Positions 32,727-45,000 of a stretch of 64,000 bases of DNA are shown here, in pieces. The translations under genes were made by a program, and so were the position numbers. This DNA comes from Mytilus trossulus (lineage: Eukaryota; Mollusca; Bivalvia; Mytilida; Mytilidae). How positions within the stretch are numbered: position 1 is the first letter of the stretch; every line of letters begins with the position of its first letter. The notes under the pieces were generated by a model, which was not told the DNA's origin, did no database searches, and saw nothing but the letters and a program-made list of their open reading frames with translations. The stretch is taken from NCBI RefSeq assembly GCF_036588685.1, contig NC_086382.1, positions 66,014,929 through 66,078,928 on the forward strand, written 5' to 3'.

Positions 32727-35700
32727 GTATGACTTTCTTTAGTTATCAAAATTAATATGTGATCATTATCAATTTTCACATCGAAACGTTTTTATTTTGT
32801 CATCTAAAGTTGCAGATTTGATGGGTTCTTCAACACCATTATCAATGACTTGATACAAGCTGGCATATCACATTTTTCTTCTAAGGAAACCAGTCAATTT
32901 TCTTTGGACATCAAACTAAACTTGATAATTTTGTATGTTACACACTGGTAATAACAGAGGGAAAAAGATTAATGACGAGTAATTTAATTGAAAACATTAA
33001 GTTTCGTTCATTATCTCTTGATCAATGACGAGGAGGTTTTTATATAAAAAAAAAGTACATACATAACATGTGTATTTGATCAATTACTTAAACATGAACA
33101 CGTATATGTATTGCAAATACGAATAATCTTTATTATATATAAATGAAGTCATCGCAATTTTAAGTGATTATAGATTTTAACTTTTTCAATTTGAAAATTA
33201 ATTCGGACAGACTTGAATGTGATACATATTTCATGGGAAAATGAAAAGCTTTAATACTAGAGAGAATTTACTACAATAATATATGCTACAATACACAACT
33301 TTAAATAATCGTATTCATAATGTTCATTGAAATGTGATATACTAGTATAAAAATTAATCAATACACACACATTATAAATCATGAATCATAAATTTAAAAT
33401 TAAATACTTACAATACATGACATTATGCGTACGTTTTATACGTAATATATATTCCCTGTAAGTAATTGAAAACATTCTTAACTGAGAACGACGACGAAAA
33501 TTCCCAAGGTATTTTCTGGTGTATTTTTGCTCCTATTTCTTTTTAAACTTGGAATTTCAAACAAGTTTGACTCAACATAATAGATATTCGTAATTTTCAA
33601 AAGTTACCAATGACCTTTATTGATCAACCTCAAAACTACAATATTCAATCCTAGTAAAGGCCAAACTTACATGAAGTTAGTTTTCTTTGAATTTTCTACC
33701 GATTTGTTTGTTCGTTGCTCTTGAAGTCTACGGTCTATCAGATTTTCAAACACATCGGATGATAAGACCAACTTATGACTAGCATTTAATAGATACTAGT
33801 AATGTAAAGCAAAAACAAAGCTAATGATTATAAAATGATCGATATGACTATAGATATTAAACATTATCACCATTCTAATCATTTACGAATATTTGTTTTT
33901 CATTATGATTAATATGTAATAATAAAAAAGGATTAAAAAGGATCCAAAATTAAGTTACAGATCTATAAAGATAAAAACCAGGACATATCTGCACTTCCGA
34001 CACGCTCATAAATACAACTTACACCTATATTGTGTCCTAAGACAGTCAAAAGATCATTTTGAAAAAAAAAACAATTAATCTCTCAACATTTGAATAATAG
34101 TTATGATATAGCTTTACCAGTGTCGAAAACACAAGTCCTGAAGGTATTCCTGTTACGTTTGTGTTAAGCGTAGCTTATAATCACTGGACTTGCATGTTTA
34201 ATCGTCTTTAAGACTAAATGTAATTTAGGGGATATTATTTATTAAAAAGAAGATGTAGTATGAGTGCCAACGATAATGCTTTATGTCCTATGGGGATCAT
34301 GAAGGCTAGATCCATAAGCCTAAATATCCTATGCAGATTTTTGAAACTATATGTCCTACGTGGATCCTTTCGGCTAGATGATTTTGTTCTAAGAAGATTT
34401 TCATTGTCGTTCACATGAGGGTTTGACACTTGTATGTGTCAAACTTATATCTGTACATGTTGAACAATATTAATCTACATTGCTTAATAAGTTTGCAAAG
34501 TTTTACAGTGCACTACGAAGAACAAGCGAGTAATGATAATGTCAATGTCAAGGAACTTATATTAATTGATTCAAATAGAATTGAGAATGGAAATGGGGAA
34601 ATGTGTCAAAGAGATAACAACCCGACCATAGAAAAACAATAACAGAAGGTCACCAACAGGTCCTCAATGTTGCGAAAAAATCCCGCACCCAGAGGCGTCC
34701 TGCAGCTGGCCCCTAAACACATATATACTATTTCAGTGATAATGCTTTCGATTCATTTATTTAATTGATAGACTCCAAGATATGCAGAACGATCCATTGA
34801 AAAACTTACAGAGTACTTAATTAAACCAGCAACAAACGATATAGAAAAAGTGAGAGCATTCTATAAATGGGTTACCGAAAATATCAGGTAAAAATATTAA
34901 TCATTGAAAAAAATATGTCAAAGTAAATTAATTGACGTTTTTATTTCTTACGTATACAGTTTTTCATACACAAAAGTCAGAAAGTATGTTAAACTATTGA
35001 AGTAAAATCTATGTTAACGAAAATAGTCTATTTAAAATCTGCCAAAATTAAACGATCGACTTTGATTCATACTTTGTATTGATATATAAAATATTAGCAG
35101 CCAAAATTTTATTTAAATAACTAGTAAATGTATATAGTTTTCTTCAGTTATGATACAGACTCCTATTTTGGAAGGAAGCGAAATGTCTCCAATGATCCTA
35201 CGTCATTGTTGTCCTGTAAAAGTAGTGTGTGTGATGGTTATGCTTCTATATTCCAGTTACTATGCGAGTAAGTATAGATCTGTAATGTATTCATTAACAT
35301 GAAAATAAAATGAAAAAACAAATACTGAACTCTGAGAAAAAATCAAAAAAGGCAAGTTCCTTATCAAATGGCAAAATCAAAAGCTCGAACAAATCACACG
35401 AATGAATACCCACTGGCATATCATATTCCGGACTTGGTACAGACATTTTCGTATGTGAAAAATGGTGGATTCAACCTCAATCTAAAGCTAGCTTAAACCT
35501 CTCATTTATATGACGGTCGTTTAAAATTTCATTATACTGACAACGATGTGTGAACAAAACAAACTGACATAATAAGTAAAAATGTCAAAAATATTGATAC
35601 AGTAGTCCACACTGTGTTATAATCCAAATTACTATGAAAGCAAACATTATGTAACAGCATGTATTTATCATTCACCTTGTAATATACAGGAATTTAATAT

Positions 35701-37321
35701 TTGTCTTCTTACAATCAATATCTGTATAATCTTGTCAATAATAATTATATGTCATGAAACTAATGAAAAGACAGGTCTGTAGGTTTGACACATTCATTTT
35801 TGATAGCAGCAATGATAAGTTTCATTTTTCATCTAACAAGGACTGTTACAGAAATTTAATGAACAATGTCATGTTTTTCATCTCGCAATTGAAATAATAT
35901 AAGGCTTTCATTTCATTGATTATATTTTTCACCGCAGTCATTGATATTTTGTGCCATTATACTGAATTGCATTTTCGTTGAAACCTGCAACTTTTTATGA
36001 TTGAAAGATTACTTTATTTATATTTATAAGTCATGCTGGAATACCGGTAATGAAAATCAGTGGTCATTCTAAAGGATACAGCTACAAACCAGGTTTTAAC
36101 TTTTCTAAAGACACCCCGTCTAACCATGCTTGGAATGCTGTCTATGTCTGTGGAGAATGGCGTTTTATCGAGACAACATGGGGAGCTGGAACCGTCGGGG
36201 ACAACAAACATTTCAAAAAGAATTTCACAGAGTTTTACTTCCTCACAGATCCCAAACACTTCATTGCTGACCATTATCCATGTTTTGATAACGACGATGT
36301 AGAGAGCGCAAAATGGCAGCTTTTGAAGAAACCTTTCACGCTAGAAACATTTAATAAGAGAATAAAACCCTCCCGACACGCCCGAGAATGGGACATAAGA
36401 TTTACGTCTCACAAAATGAATGTGTTAGAAATGAACAAAACTATTGATATAAAATTTCGTACAAAATCTACGAACTTGGACGACGTTAACGTCAAGCTGT
36501 TTGATTCGAAGGGATGTAACAGAGAACAGTATGTCGGAATAAGAAAGCAAAACAAAACATTTTCTGTAACTGTGACACCACCTTCTAATGGGAAGTATAC
36601 GTTGGAAGTATATGGTACAGTCGGGGCTGATTCTAACACTTTAGAATGTCTTATAACTTATGTGATAAAATGTCAGACTGTAGAGAGTGCCATCAGTCCC
36701 TTTCCAAAATTTGATAGTTTCTACGGACCCGTCGAAAACTGGAAGGAAAGGGGTTTAAAAAATGTCGGAAAAATACCAACATCGATAACCTCCAAAAATG
36801 GAGAAGTATGTGTACCAATCAAAATCAAAGATGGCACAAAGGTCATGGCAACATTAAAGAACAGTGATGACGTCAAACTTGTTCAGTATACGCTTTTAGA
36901 AATGGACAAGCATTTGAAACTGCGAGCTAGATTACCCAAGAAAGGATATTATCGTTTGACTGTTTTTAGTCAGTTTAATTCAGAAAGCAGTTATACACCA
37001 GCCGTGAATATCCTTATTCAAAACTTAAGAGAACCAGATATAACGAGTCCTTTCCCACAAACATACCCAGAGACATTAAAATTTAAGAGTTGTCTCGTAG
37101 AACCAACTATGCGTGATCTTCCCGCCAACAAGGAAGTGCGGTTCCGTTTTAGTTCATCTGTTATGTCAGAAGCAGCTATAGCAAGGGAACATATTGCAAG
37201 AAAGACTTCGAATACATGGGATACAACGATTAAAACGCCTCCTTTTGGTGAAGTTCGTATCAGTGGTAAAATGAACAATGACGAAACATCTTGGGTTGTT
37301 TATAGCTTCATAGTGAAATGA
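32529..37321 (+). CDS. Gene B: complete KY-like transglutaminase-fold protein, 574 aa
   Basis: Exons 32529-32726, 34772-34887, 35148-35267 and 36031-37321; total 1725 nt, exactly 575 codons with the stop. The start MGGVASRNENVD carries a Gly2 that could be N-myristoylated, then a basic, proline-rich linker (PDPKPPKRCKKD). The core has WVTENISYDTDSYFG, the nucleophile segment SSVCDGYASIFQLLC, DHAGIPVMKISGHSKGYSYK, SNHAWNAVYVCGEWRF and IETTWGAG (Glu where Asp is usual), then FLTDPKHFIADHYPCF and three KY Ig-like repeats (PPSNGKYTL, GYYRLTVFSQF, PTMRDLPANKE). All introns are GT-AG. This is the intact paralogue of gene A and shows what A's missing first exon should resemble. A peptidase or cross-linking activity is unproven for this family. 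Confidence 0.92.
32727..34771 (+). other. Gene B intron 1 with repeats
   Basis: Mostly AT-rich. At about 34240-34420 there is a degenerate repeat around agaagatgtagtatgagtgcc; at about 34585-34720 an inverted copy of the ggtcgggttgttgtctcttt repeat (here aaagagataacaacccgacc). Confidence 0.5.
34772..34887 (+). CDS. Gene B exon 2
   Basis: TPRYAERSIEKLTEYLIKPA to FYKWVTENI, acceptor ttgatag, donor ATCAG|GTAAAA. Collinear with gene A exon 8161-8276. Confidence 0.9.
35148..35267 (+). CDS. Gene B exon 3 with catalytic cysteine
   Basis: SYDTDSYFGRKRNVSNDPTS to SSVCDGYASIFQLLC, acceptor tcttcag|TTATG, donor TGCGA|GTAAGT. It is preceded by a normal single acceptor, in contrast to gene A. Confidence 0.9.
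35268..36030 (+). other. Gene B intron 3 with dispersed repeat
   Basis: About 35380-35640 matches 39780-40060 (gaatgaatacc..ctggcatatcat, cgacaacgatgtgtgaacaa-type blocks). The rest shows nothing. Confidence 0.5.
36031..37321 (+). CDS. Gene B exon 4: His motif and Ig-like repeats
   Basis: Acceptor tttataag|TCATG completes Asp (DHAGIPVM). 1291 nt, ends in SFIVK then TGA. It holds HAWN, IETTWGAG and the C-terminal beta repeats. Confidence 0.9.
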
Positions 37322-38605
37322 ATTTAAAAAAAACCCAGTAAGAATTTAAATATCTTGCAACAAGTTAAAGTTGCAAGGATCAATTGAGTACTATGCAATT
37401 ATTGATTTTACATTAGCACCAGTTATATCATGTATATTGTAATTTAATTTTACAAAACAAATGATCTCACTTGTAATAATCATTCATATACATCATTGTA
37501 CATTGATGCAATATCATCTGCTTGTTAAGTCATTGAAATATAATCAGAATAACCGGCATTTTTTTAAACAAATACCTGTATTTTCAATGTTTTATTGTCC
37601 TTATCATTTGTATTATTTCGTGTTTTCTCATATTTAGATATGGATGTTCTAGTATTGCAGTACAGGGGCAATTAACGACTATACCGGGTTTATAATAACA
37701 TAAACAACACGACGGGTGCCACATGTGGAGCAGGATTTGATTACCCTTCCGGAGCACGTGAGATCACCCTTGTTTTTAGAGGGGTTCGTGTTGTCAGTAT
37801 TTGGTTTTCTATGTTGTTTCTTGTGTACTATTATTTGCCTTTTAGTCTTTTTCTTCATTTTAAGCCATGGCGTTGTAAGTTTATTTTTCGATATATCAGT
37901 TTGATTTTTTTGCTGGTATATTTTTGTTTACAAATATAACATGTAATTTGAATGTTTTCAACAAAAATGTGTAGCAAAATTTTGTGAAATGGAATCAATA
38001 TTCAGAAAAATCTATACATCTCCATTGAACGTGCGAGTTCCTCGTGAAAAGTCAATGTCGTAAAACACCCTCGTAGTAGTAGTATCTTCAAATATAAAGG
38101 AACGTCCTTTGCCGGATATCGCTATATAATTTTGAATTCTTACCTGCCAGAAGTGCGATTGTCCGGCTTTTACAAAGTCGAGGAGTACCTCAGATAAACA
38201 CGAATTTCTAAACTTACCACATACATGATCGCTTTACTTCTGTCATATACAGGTTTACAAATTTTGGCAAAAATCTAATCAACTTAGATTGTTTACCAAA
38301 TCAATGTGAACTTGACGAATAAAAGAGTATATAATGTTAGAAAAGTGATGAGAGAAATATCAAAAGTATAATGCAAACTGTAAAATGTATAATAAATTTG
38401 GATTATATTCGAGTTTGACTTTGAAGAGACCAGTGTTTAATTCAAAATCTTAAACTTACTTGTTTCTTGCTCATCAGTTTTGTCTTTAAAGTTTTACTCT
38501 ACCTATTATAGTCTTGTTTGAGTGGTAAATTCGTCTTGCTTTAGCATATACGTTCTTGTTATCACTGTGATAAAGAACCTCGGCAGAAATGTTTGGAATC
38601 AAAAG
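37322..38605. other. 3' flank of gene B with a reverse copy of a mussel repeat
   Basis: About 37700-37920 matches the complement of 31010-31200 (cacgacgggtgccacatgtg, gagcaggat, ttcgtgttg). Otherwise AT-rich, no gene. Confidence 0.5.
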
Positions 38606-38816
38606 TACTGTGGATTCATTAATTTTCGTGGGTACTAACTTACGTGGATTGAACAAAACTTACACTTCCGTGGATATTTGATTTCGTGGTTCTGCCAAAG
38701 TCTTCCTACAAGCCTATGTAAAATTTGTAATTAGTTGAACATTTAAATTCGTGGTTCACCTCTACCCACGAAATCCACGACAATTTGTATCCAACAAAAA
38801 ACATGAATCCACAGTA
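38606..38816. mobile_element. Small MITE with tactgtggattcat ends
   Basis: Perfect 14-bp inverted ends, 211 bp in total. Internal cgtggt / cacgaaatccacg blocks are themselves partly inverted. No ORF. Confidence 0.8.
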
Positions 38817-39147
38817 TATCTGATACGGTTACGGACCGCATACAAACAGAAACAAGCAATATTTCTGTTTATCTATGTGTAATTTACTAATTGAAGAATA
38901 TAAATACGCATACAACTATTGGCAATTGTGAAATGTAATAATTTCTACAGTTGATCTAGATAACTAGATAAAAAAAAATACATGAATATGACTACTAGAG
39001 CGAACTTGACCGTGAACATGTTTATTTTTTCGTGAAATTGTGCATATTTCATAAAAAGAAAGATAAAAACATTGAAATAGCAAGATAAGTTGCTTATTTG
39101 TATTTCTTCACTTTTGGAAAAGAAGTTATGGAACTTTTTTTTCTGTT

Positions 39148-39723
39148 AAAGTCATAAGAAACGAGTGACCGGTGAAAAATTATGTTCTTCCAATTCTTGA
39201 ACCAATGCATACACACATCATAAACTTAGTCTTCTGTGCACGAATTTATCATTTTTTTCGTGTAAATTTCGTATAATCGTCAATTTTTTTTTCAATCGGT
39301 CAGTGTTGTTGTGAAAATATGGCAAGTAATTAAAGTTCGTGTTTTGAAGCCGAAGTTTAACGATGGTCACCTGTTTGTCAACAATCGACAAAAAATAAAC
39401 AAAAAAGCATGGAAAGAGAGCACGTGTTTAACAGGTGTATTCAGATAATAGTTTATTTTAAGGACATCCATGCGTATTGTGATCACCGGAGTTTTACGAG
39501 ATGGGTTACACTGAGGTCACTTTGCATACGGAAAATGTGTCGGGGGAATTGGTTGCTGGAAGCAAGCAATTAAAATAAAGTAAACTTCTTCTAAATATGA
39601 ATAAATTAAAAAAAATTCTTCAGAAAAAAGTATATGTACATAAGTTTTATAATGAAAACTATCCATTGAGTTATAAAAAACATATGCATTATTTTTTTTT
39701 ATTTGAGGTTTCTTATGACTTTA
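39148..39723 (+). mobile_element. MITE with taaagtcataagaaac ends, copy 1
   Basis: Inverted ends taaagtcataagaaac and gtttcttatgacttta, 576 bp, no ORF. An inverted relative lies at 50537-51103, sharing acaattcttgaacc / ccagaattgga-type and ttgacgattatacg-type blocks. Confidence 0.75.
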
Positions 39724-39739
39724 CGAAAGAGCAATAGAA

Positions 39740-40145
39740 AGAAAAATAAAACAACAACAATACCTCAGAGGAAATTTAAAAAATTGAAAGTTACAACTCA
39801 AATTACAGACAAGAGCGCAAACACATCAAATGAATGGATAACAACTGCCATATTCATGACTTGGTATAGGCGTTTTCTTATGTCGAATTAAACCTGGAGT
39901 TACAGCTAGCTTAACTTCTCAATTTAATGACAGTCGCATGAAATTTCTTCAAATGGACAACGATATGAAAATAAAACAGACACCCATTACAGGTAAAATG
40001 TCAAAAACAGGAATACAGCAGTCAGCATTGTGTTATAATCGTATTTACTATAAAAACAATCCAATATTTAACAAAGAAACACAAAGAAGACATATAAACA
40101 AAGCACGTTAGCAAACAATTAAAGACTAGAATACAAGAATGTACC
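39740..40145 (+). repeat. Dispersed mussel repeat, second copy
   Basis: Shares gaatggataacaactgccat, tggacaacgatatga and cagcagtcagcattgtgtta with 35380-35640. Confidence 0.55.
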
Positions 40146-41860
40146 ATTGCACAATCGTGACACAATGACAGGGGGTTTAAGTACAGAGTCATGTCAAATG
40201 AATATTACCCAAAATAGACTAAACACTAAAATTAATATTCATAAAAAAAAAAAAATAACACGTTAATAAGATGATAAACAACGTCACTTAGTACCTATTA
40301 TCTATATTCAAGATCATCGTGTATAACTTGTGAAGTTAATGCGGAATATTTATCAACAAGGTCTTGGTACCTTCCGATGACGTGACTACGGTATAGTACG
40401 CTATAATAGATAGTAATAACTAGTCGTTACCCATTTTAGAGTCAATTACGGTTGAGGTAAAATATTTTAACTTTTAGGTGTTTTTCAACCAACCATTGTT
40501 TCGTTCAGATAAATAACATATTTATTCATAAAAGGAAAGATAGTTAGATCTAGAACAAGAAACTTTTGAATATCAGCTAAGGATTTTTTCTATTAGAATG
40601 AATACATCGTCGCGTGAAATTTATGACAGTGGGTTCCCCATTAAGTAATAGTGGTAACAAGATTAAAGTTTAAAAGCTCAATATCATAAATATATGACTG
40701 ACACATAAAAGGTATATAAGAATCAAATTTACATACATGAGGAGTAACAATGACAAGCAACCTAGATAAATAAAAGATTCTCCTTGTTCGAGATAGAACA
40801 TTTTTAAGAAGGGGAAAAGGTTAATTGTCAGACCACACGTTTAACGAAAAGAAACTGGATATTCGTCATAATGTCCACTTAATGTTGTTAAACATTAAAC
40901 ATTTGTAAGTGATTATTTCGGTTGTATAAGAAAGAGTAGCGTACGCTTTAGATACTATATACAACGTCAGTGAATTACAAAGAATGCTCTTTTCAATTTT
41001 TCACGGCATTAAATTAGGTTTATGAAAAGGAGATAATTTTCTCCCACATTCATCCTATTTGTTTAGTTGGTCTAGTGTATCTCAATGTTTGTTTTTATGT
41101 AGTGTTTTGTGGACTTGATGATTTTTCGACAACATATGTCCTTTCTGAACATGTTTTTTTCATATTTTTTAATTCTTGTTTCTGATTGTACCTTGGTAGC
41201 TTGGTATCTTTTATCTTTCTGTTTCTACGACTTTACTATTATACTATAATTAACAAAACCACTAATGTCTGACAATGATCCTATATTGATGCTTCACAAT
41301 TATTTAGAAAACAAATGATTTACTTTTGGTAACTATTTACAATACTGTGGTTGTAAATATATTATGTCCGGTATTTCGTTTAACAATAAACTGTTACAAA
41401 TTAGAGTTGATTTAGATCAACTAACAGTATAATCAGTGTTCAAAGATTTTTAAAAGCTCTCGATTTTAAAATTGTTTACATAATTTTAACGGTTAATTAG
41501 ATGACAAATTTCATCTTGAAGTCCGCAATGATCACGATAGCAAAGAATCTGAGGCAGTTGCAAATACATCTGTACCGAAAGGAAGTAGAACCCAGGGAAG
41601 TCAAATATAACTAAGAAAACAGCTAAATAAGTGAGTGGACTTGCATCATAACCTAACCTTTATCAAGCTATCTGACAAAACTCCCATACATATATCATTG
41701 GTCTATATATTATGTCAAAAGTCCCCACATCGCTTTTCAGTTTCCAAGTATCCATTGCTTGTTATATATAATTACATGTAAATGGCATATTACGGAACTT
41801 TAATTAAACCCATCAGTTTACAAACATAGATCAAAGTGAAACTAGATAGATGTTTACACT
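40146..41860. other. Intergenic, no recognisable feature
   Basis: AT-rich, no open frame with coding character on either strand. Confidence 0.5.
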
Positions 41861-42023
41861 TTGTATTTTCAGAACTAATGTCACTTAAAAGCAATCCATT
41901 GATAGTTAATAAGAACTATTGTAAAATCTCCATATAAATAAAGAAATATAAATAAATAAAAAAAAGTATTGACTATTATATCAATACGTACGTTTAATAT
42001 GATGGTAGTCGAGTGAAGTATAT
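41861..42023 (+). promoter_or_regulatory. Segment directly upstream of gene C, duplicated at 44320
   Basis: 163 bp ending 23 bp before the gene C ATG; includes the probable promoter or 5' UTR. It is repeated almost perfectly (one deletion and a few changes) inside intron 1. TATA or initiator not decided. Confidence 0.5.
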
Positions 42024-42046
42024 TCAATGTATCAAATCAGACTAAA

Positions 42047-42092
42047 ATGAATGCCGGTTTGCTGATGGTTACTTTATACATTCTACTTTACA
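42047..42092 (+). CDS. Gene C exon 1: signal peptide
   Basis: ATG in context taaaATGAA; MNAGLLMVTLYILLY is a short hydrophobic leader. Donor TACA|GTAAGT, phase 1, matching exon 46087. Too short for ordinary ORF detection. Confidence 0.65.
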
Positions 42093-45000
42093 GTAAGTTA
42101 TAGATGGTTTTGCAATTTTTAAGTTATATTTAGGCCCTTCTCAGATACATTTAATATTTAAGTTTCAAATAAACTCTTTTTTTTACGCATGTTAGTATAT
42201 TTTGTGATCATATCATTGCTTTTGCTAGTTTTCGGTTATAATTTGAAACAAAAATGACGGAGCACATTTTTATAGTTTTTGTACAAACTTATAATGCGTG
42301 ACGTACTTACTTTACCCTACTTCAACAAGGAAAACAAACATTACTTGTTGTTATGATTGGACATTTATACAAAGTAAGAGGACGGGGATAAAGAGGGACG
42401 AAATATACCAGAGGGACAGTCAAACTCATAGATTGATTATAAATTGACAACGCCATGGCCATTTGTAAACTTTCAAATTTGACTACCACACTTACCATGC
42501 TTACGATGAAGGGACAACAAGTCGTAAACATTTGAGCATATTATATTTACATGTTCAGACTGGCTTTGATTTTGACGCCTTCAAAATAAACGCAGGAATA
42601 AGTCTACAAACCAGAAAATTAAGAAATAATGATATATCAACATCATTCTAATTATTAATTATACATATAATATATCGTCATCAAATCTGGCAGTAGAAAT
42701 GAAGAAAGTTTTTTTTTTGTAATTCATTGCAAAAAGTTAATTTAGAAAAAACTATCACATATTTGTTTTTTAGCCATAAAATATCTAGTAAAGTTACTTT
42801 GGCTTTAACCATCGTATTACTATTATTGGGTTCTCAATTTATAAATCCTACTATGTATCTGAACAAAAAAAGAAAAGAAAAGAATTGTTTTGTCTGTTCA
42901 TTAGAGAATTTACAAAAATAATGTATTATTCAAAGAAGTTAGAAAAAGTTCATGTCTTAGTTAACGTTCAGAAAAAATTATTAGATTGATGTTTTATTCA
43001 TTTTTATAATAGAATTGAAAATTATATTTATTCGTCACAAGGAGCTTGGACTTGTTGAAGACGATGTAACAAGCAATGGATGGACATAGAGAAATTTTAA
43101 AAAGAAAAAAAAGTTTTATTTTTTCTAACAAACAACGAATTTCGATGTTAAGCAATTCTTGTTTTTTGCTTTTTTTCATTTTTGTAATCATTATTGCATA
43201 GTTTTGCAAACATTCGTTTTCATTCTGTATTGAGCAAGGTAGTTTTTCAGTTATGATCTGACCAGCAAATTCCTTTCCAAGACTTCGCCCCTCCCCAGAA
43301 CATGAAATAGTATTTCTGTAATCTGAGTTTTAGAAAGGCTTTGTAAATTAATTATCAAATCTAATCTAATTCATAAATGGGATTCTATAGATGTTACCAT
43401 AGTTTGTCTAGATTTATTGTAAATTTTACGGATCACATTATTTCATCTTCTGTTTTAATCCTCCGCTAAATACGAACATATTTCAATGTTTATACTCAAA
43501 AAAAGAAGTTACTGAAACTTGTATTAACATTTTTTTCTGTAATTAATAACATGTTGAAAATGTCCAGAAGAAGTAGCAATATCCTTTAACTTATTGAACA
43601 ATTTAGGATGGGTACATATTTATTCAAGCATGTATGCGATATGGGTTTAACTCATTAGTAGAAATTTGGATCTTTTCTTTAGTCTTTTGTAATTTTTTCT
43701 ACAGCCTTGATTACGTTAAACATACAAAACGTTTTGATAAACATATGTTTTACGGAATGCTATGTAATAAGTGATCATCTTCACAAATGGTGGATCAGTT
43801 ATATGCTGATAAACTTGAACAATTGCAAGTAGCTGAACAGATATTACTTGATGCCGACATTATAGCAAATAGATTGATTGGAAAACACTACAAGAACCCC
43901 CCAAAAAAGCACATTGAGTTTTTAATGCTCCTCTCTACCTTTGTTGTTTAATCGTTATCATGACAGTTTACCGCTTTTTATTACATGAGACAAAGCAATT
44001 ATAATATTAGAATAATCATAAAAAAAGAAGATGTGGTATGTTGCCAATGAGACAACTATCAACAAGAGACCAAAATGACACAGACATTAACAACTATAGG
44101 TCACCGTACGGCCTTCAACAATGAGCAAAGCCCATACCACATAGTCAGCTATAAAAGGCCCGATATGACAATGTAAAAAAATTCAAACAAGAAAACTAAC
44201 GGCCTTGTTTGTATAAAAAAAATAACGAAAAAAAAATATGTAACACATAAACAAACGACAACCACTGAATTACAGGCTCCTGAATTTTGACAGGCACATA
44301 CATAAATCATGTGGCGGGGTTGTATTTTCAGAACTAATGTCCTTAAAAGCAATCCATTGATAGTTAATAAGAACTATTGTAAAATCTCCATCTAAATAAA
44401 GAAATATAAATAAATAAAAAAAAGTATTGACTATTATACCAATACGTACGTTTAATATGATGGTAGTCGAGTGAAGTATATCCAAATCATCTCCCTAACC
44501 TGGGACAGTGGTATAACAGTACAACATAAGAACGAACTATAAAAATAAGTAAATAACCTTGTTTCAGATTTTCGATAACTAGTACAAAAATGAAGTAATT
44601 CGTATCCGTCATATTTTGACAGATTGAGCCAATTCTGAGTACTGGCCCATTAGAGCAGCTCACAGTTAGGAAAAAAAGAATATTGGCACTCATAATTTTT
44701 GACCACCCTTGTTTCTTTGCTTTCTAGATGATAAGGCATTGTGTTTGTGATTGTGTCATGTATGTGCATATGTACTGACACAGCAGCTTCTATATATATT
44801 TGATTTCCAAAAACATATTCTCTTATTGATGACACAATGGTAACAATCTGCATTCATTTGAGACAAAATATTAAAAAAAGTGGGTCGATAGAATAACAAA
44901 AGTCCTCAAATCCGGTTTCAATTATAACTTCAATATTTATGAGTGATACTTTTCCCGTAACCATTGGCATTTTTATTATGATGTAAAATACAAATCATTT

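Noticed and set aside
43787..43951. 54-codon ORF with helical composition in gene C intron 1
   Set aside because: No splice sites or homology; kept as a note only.
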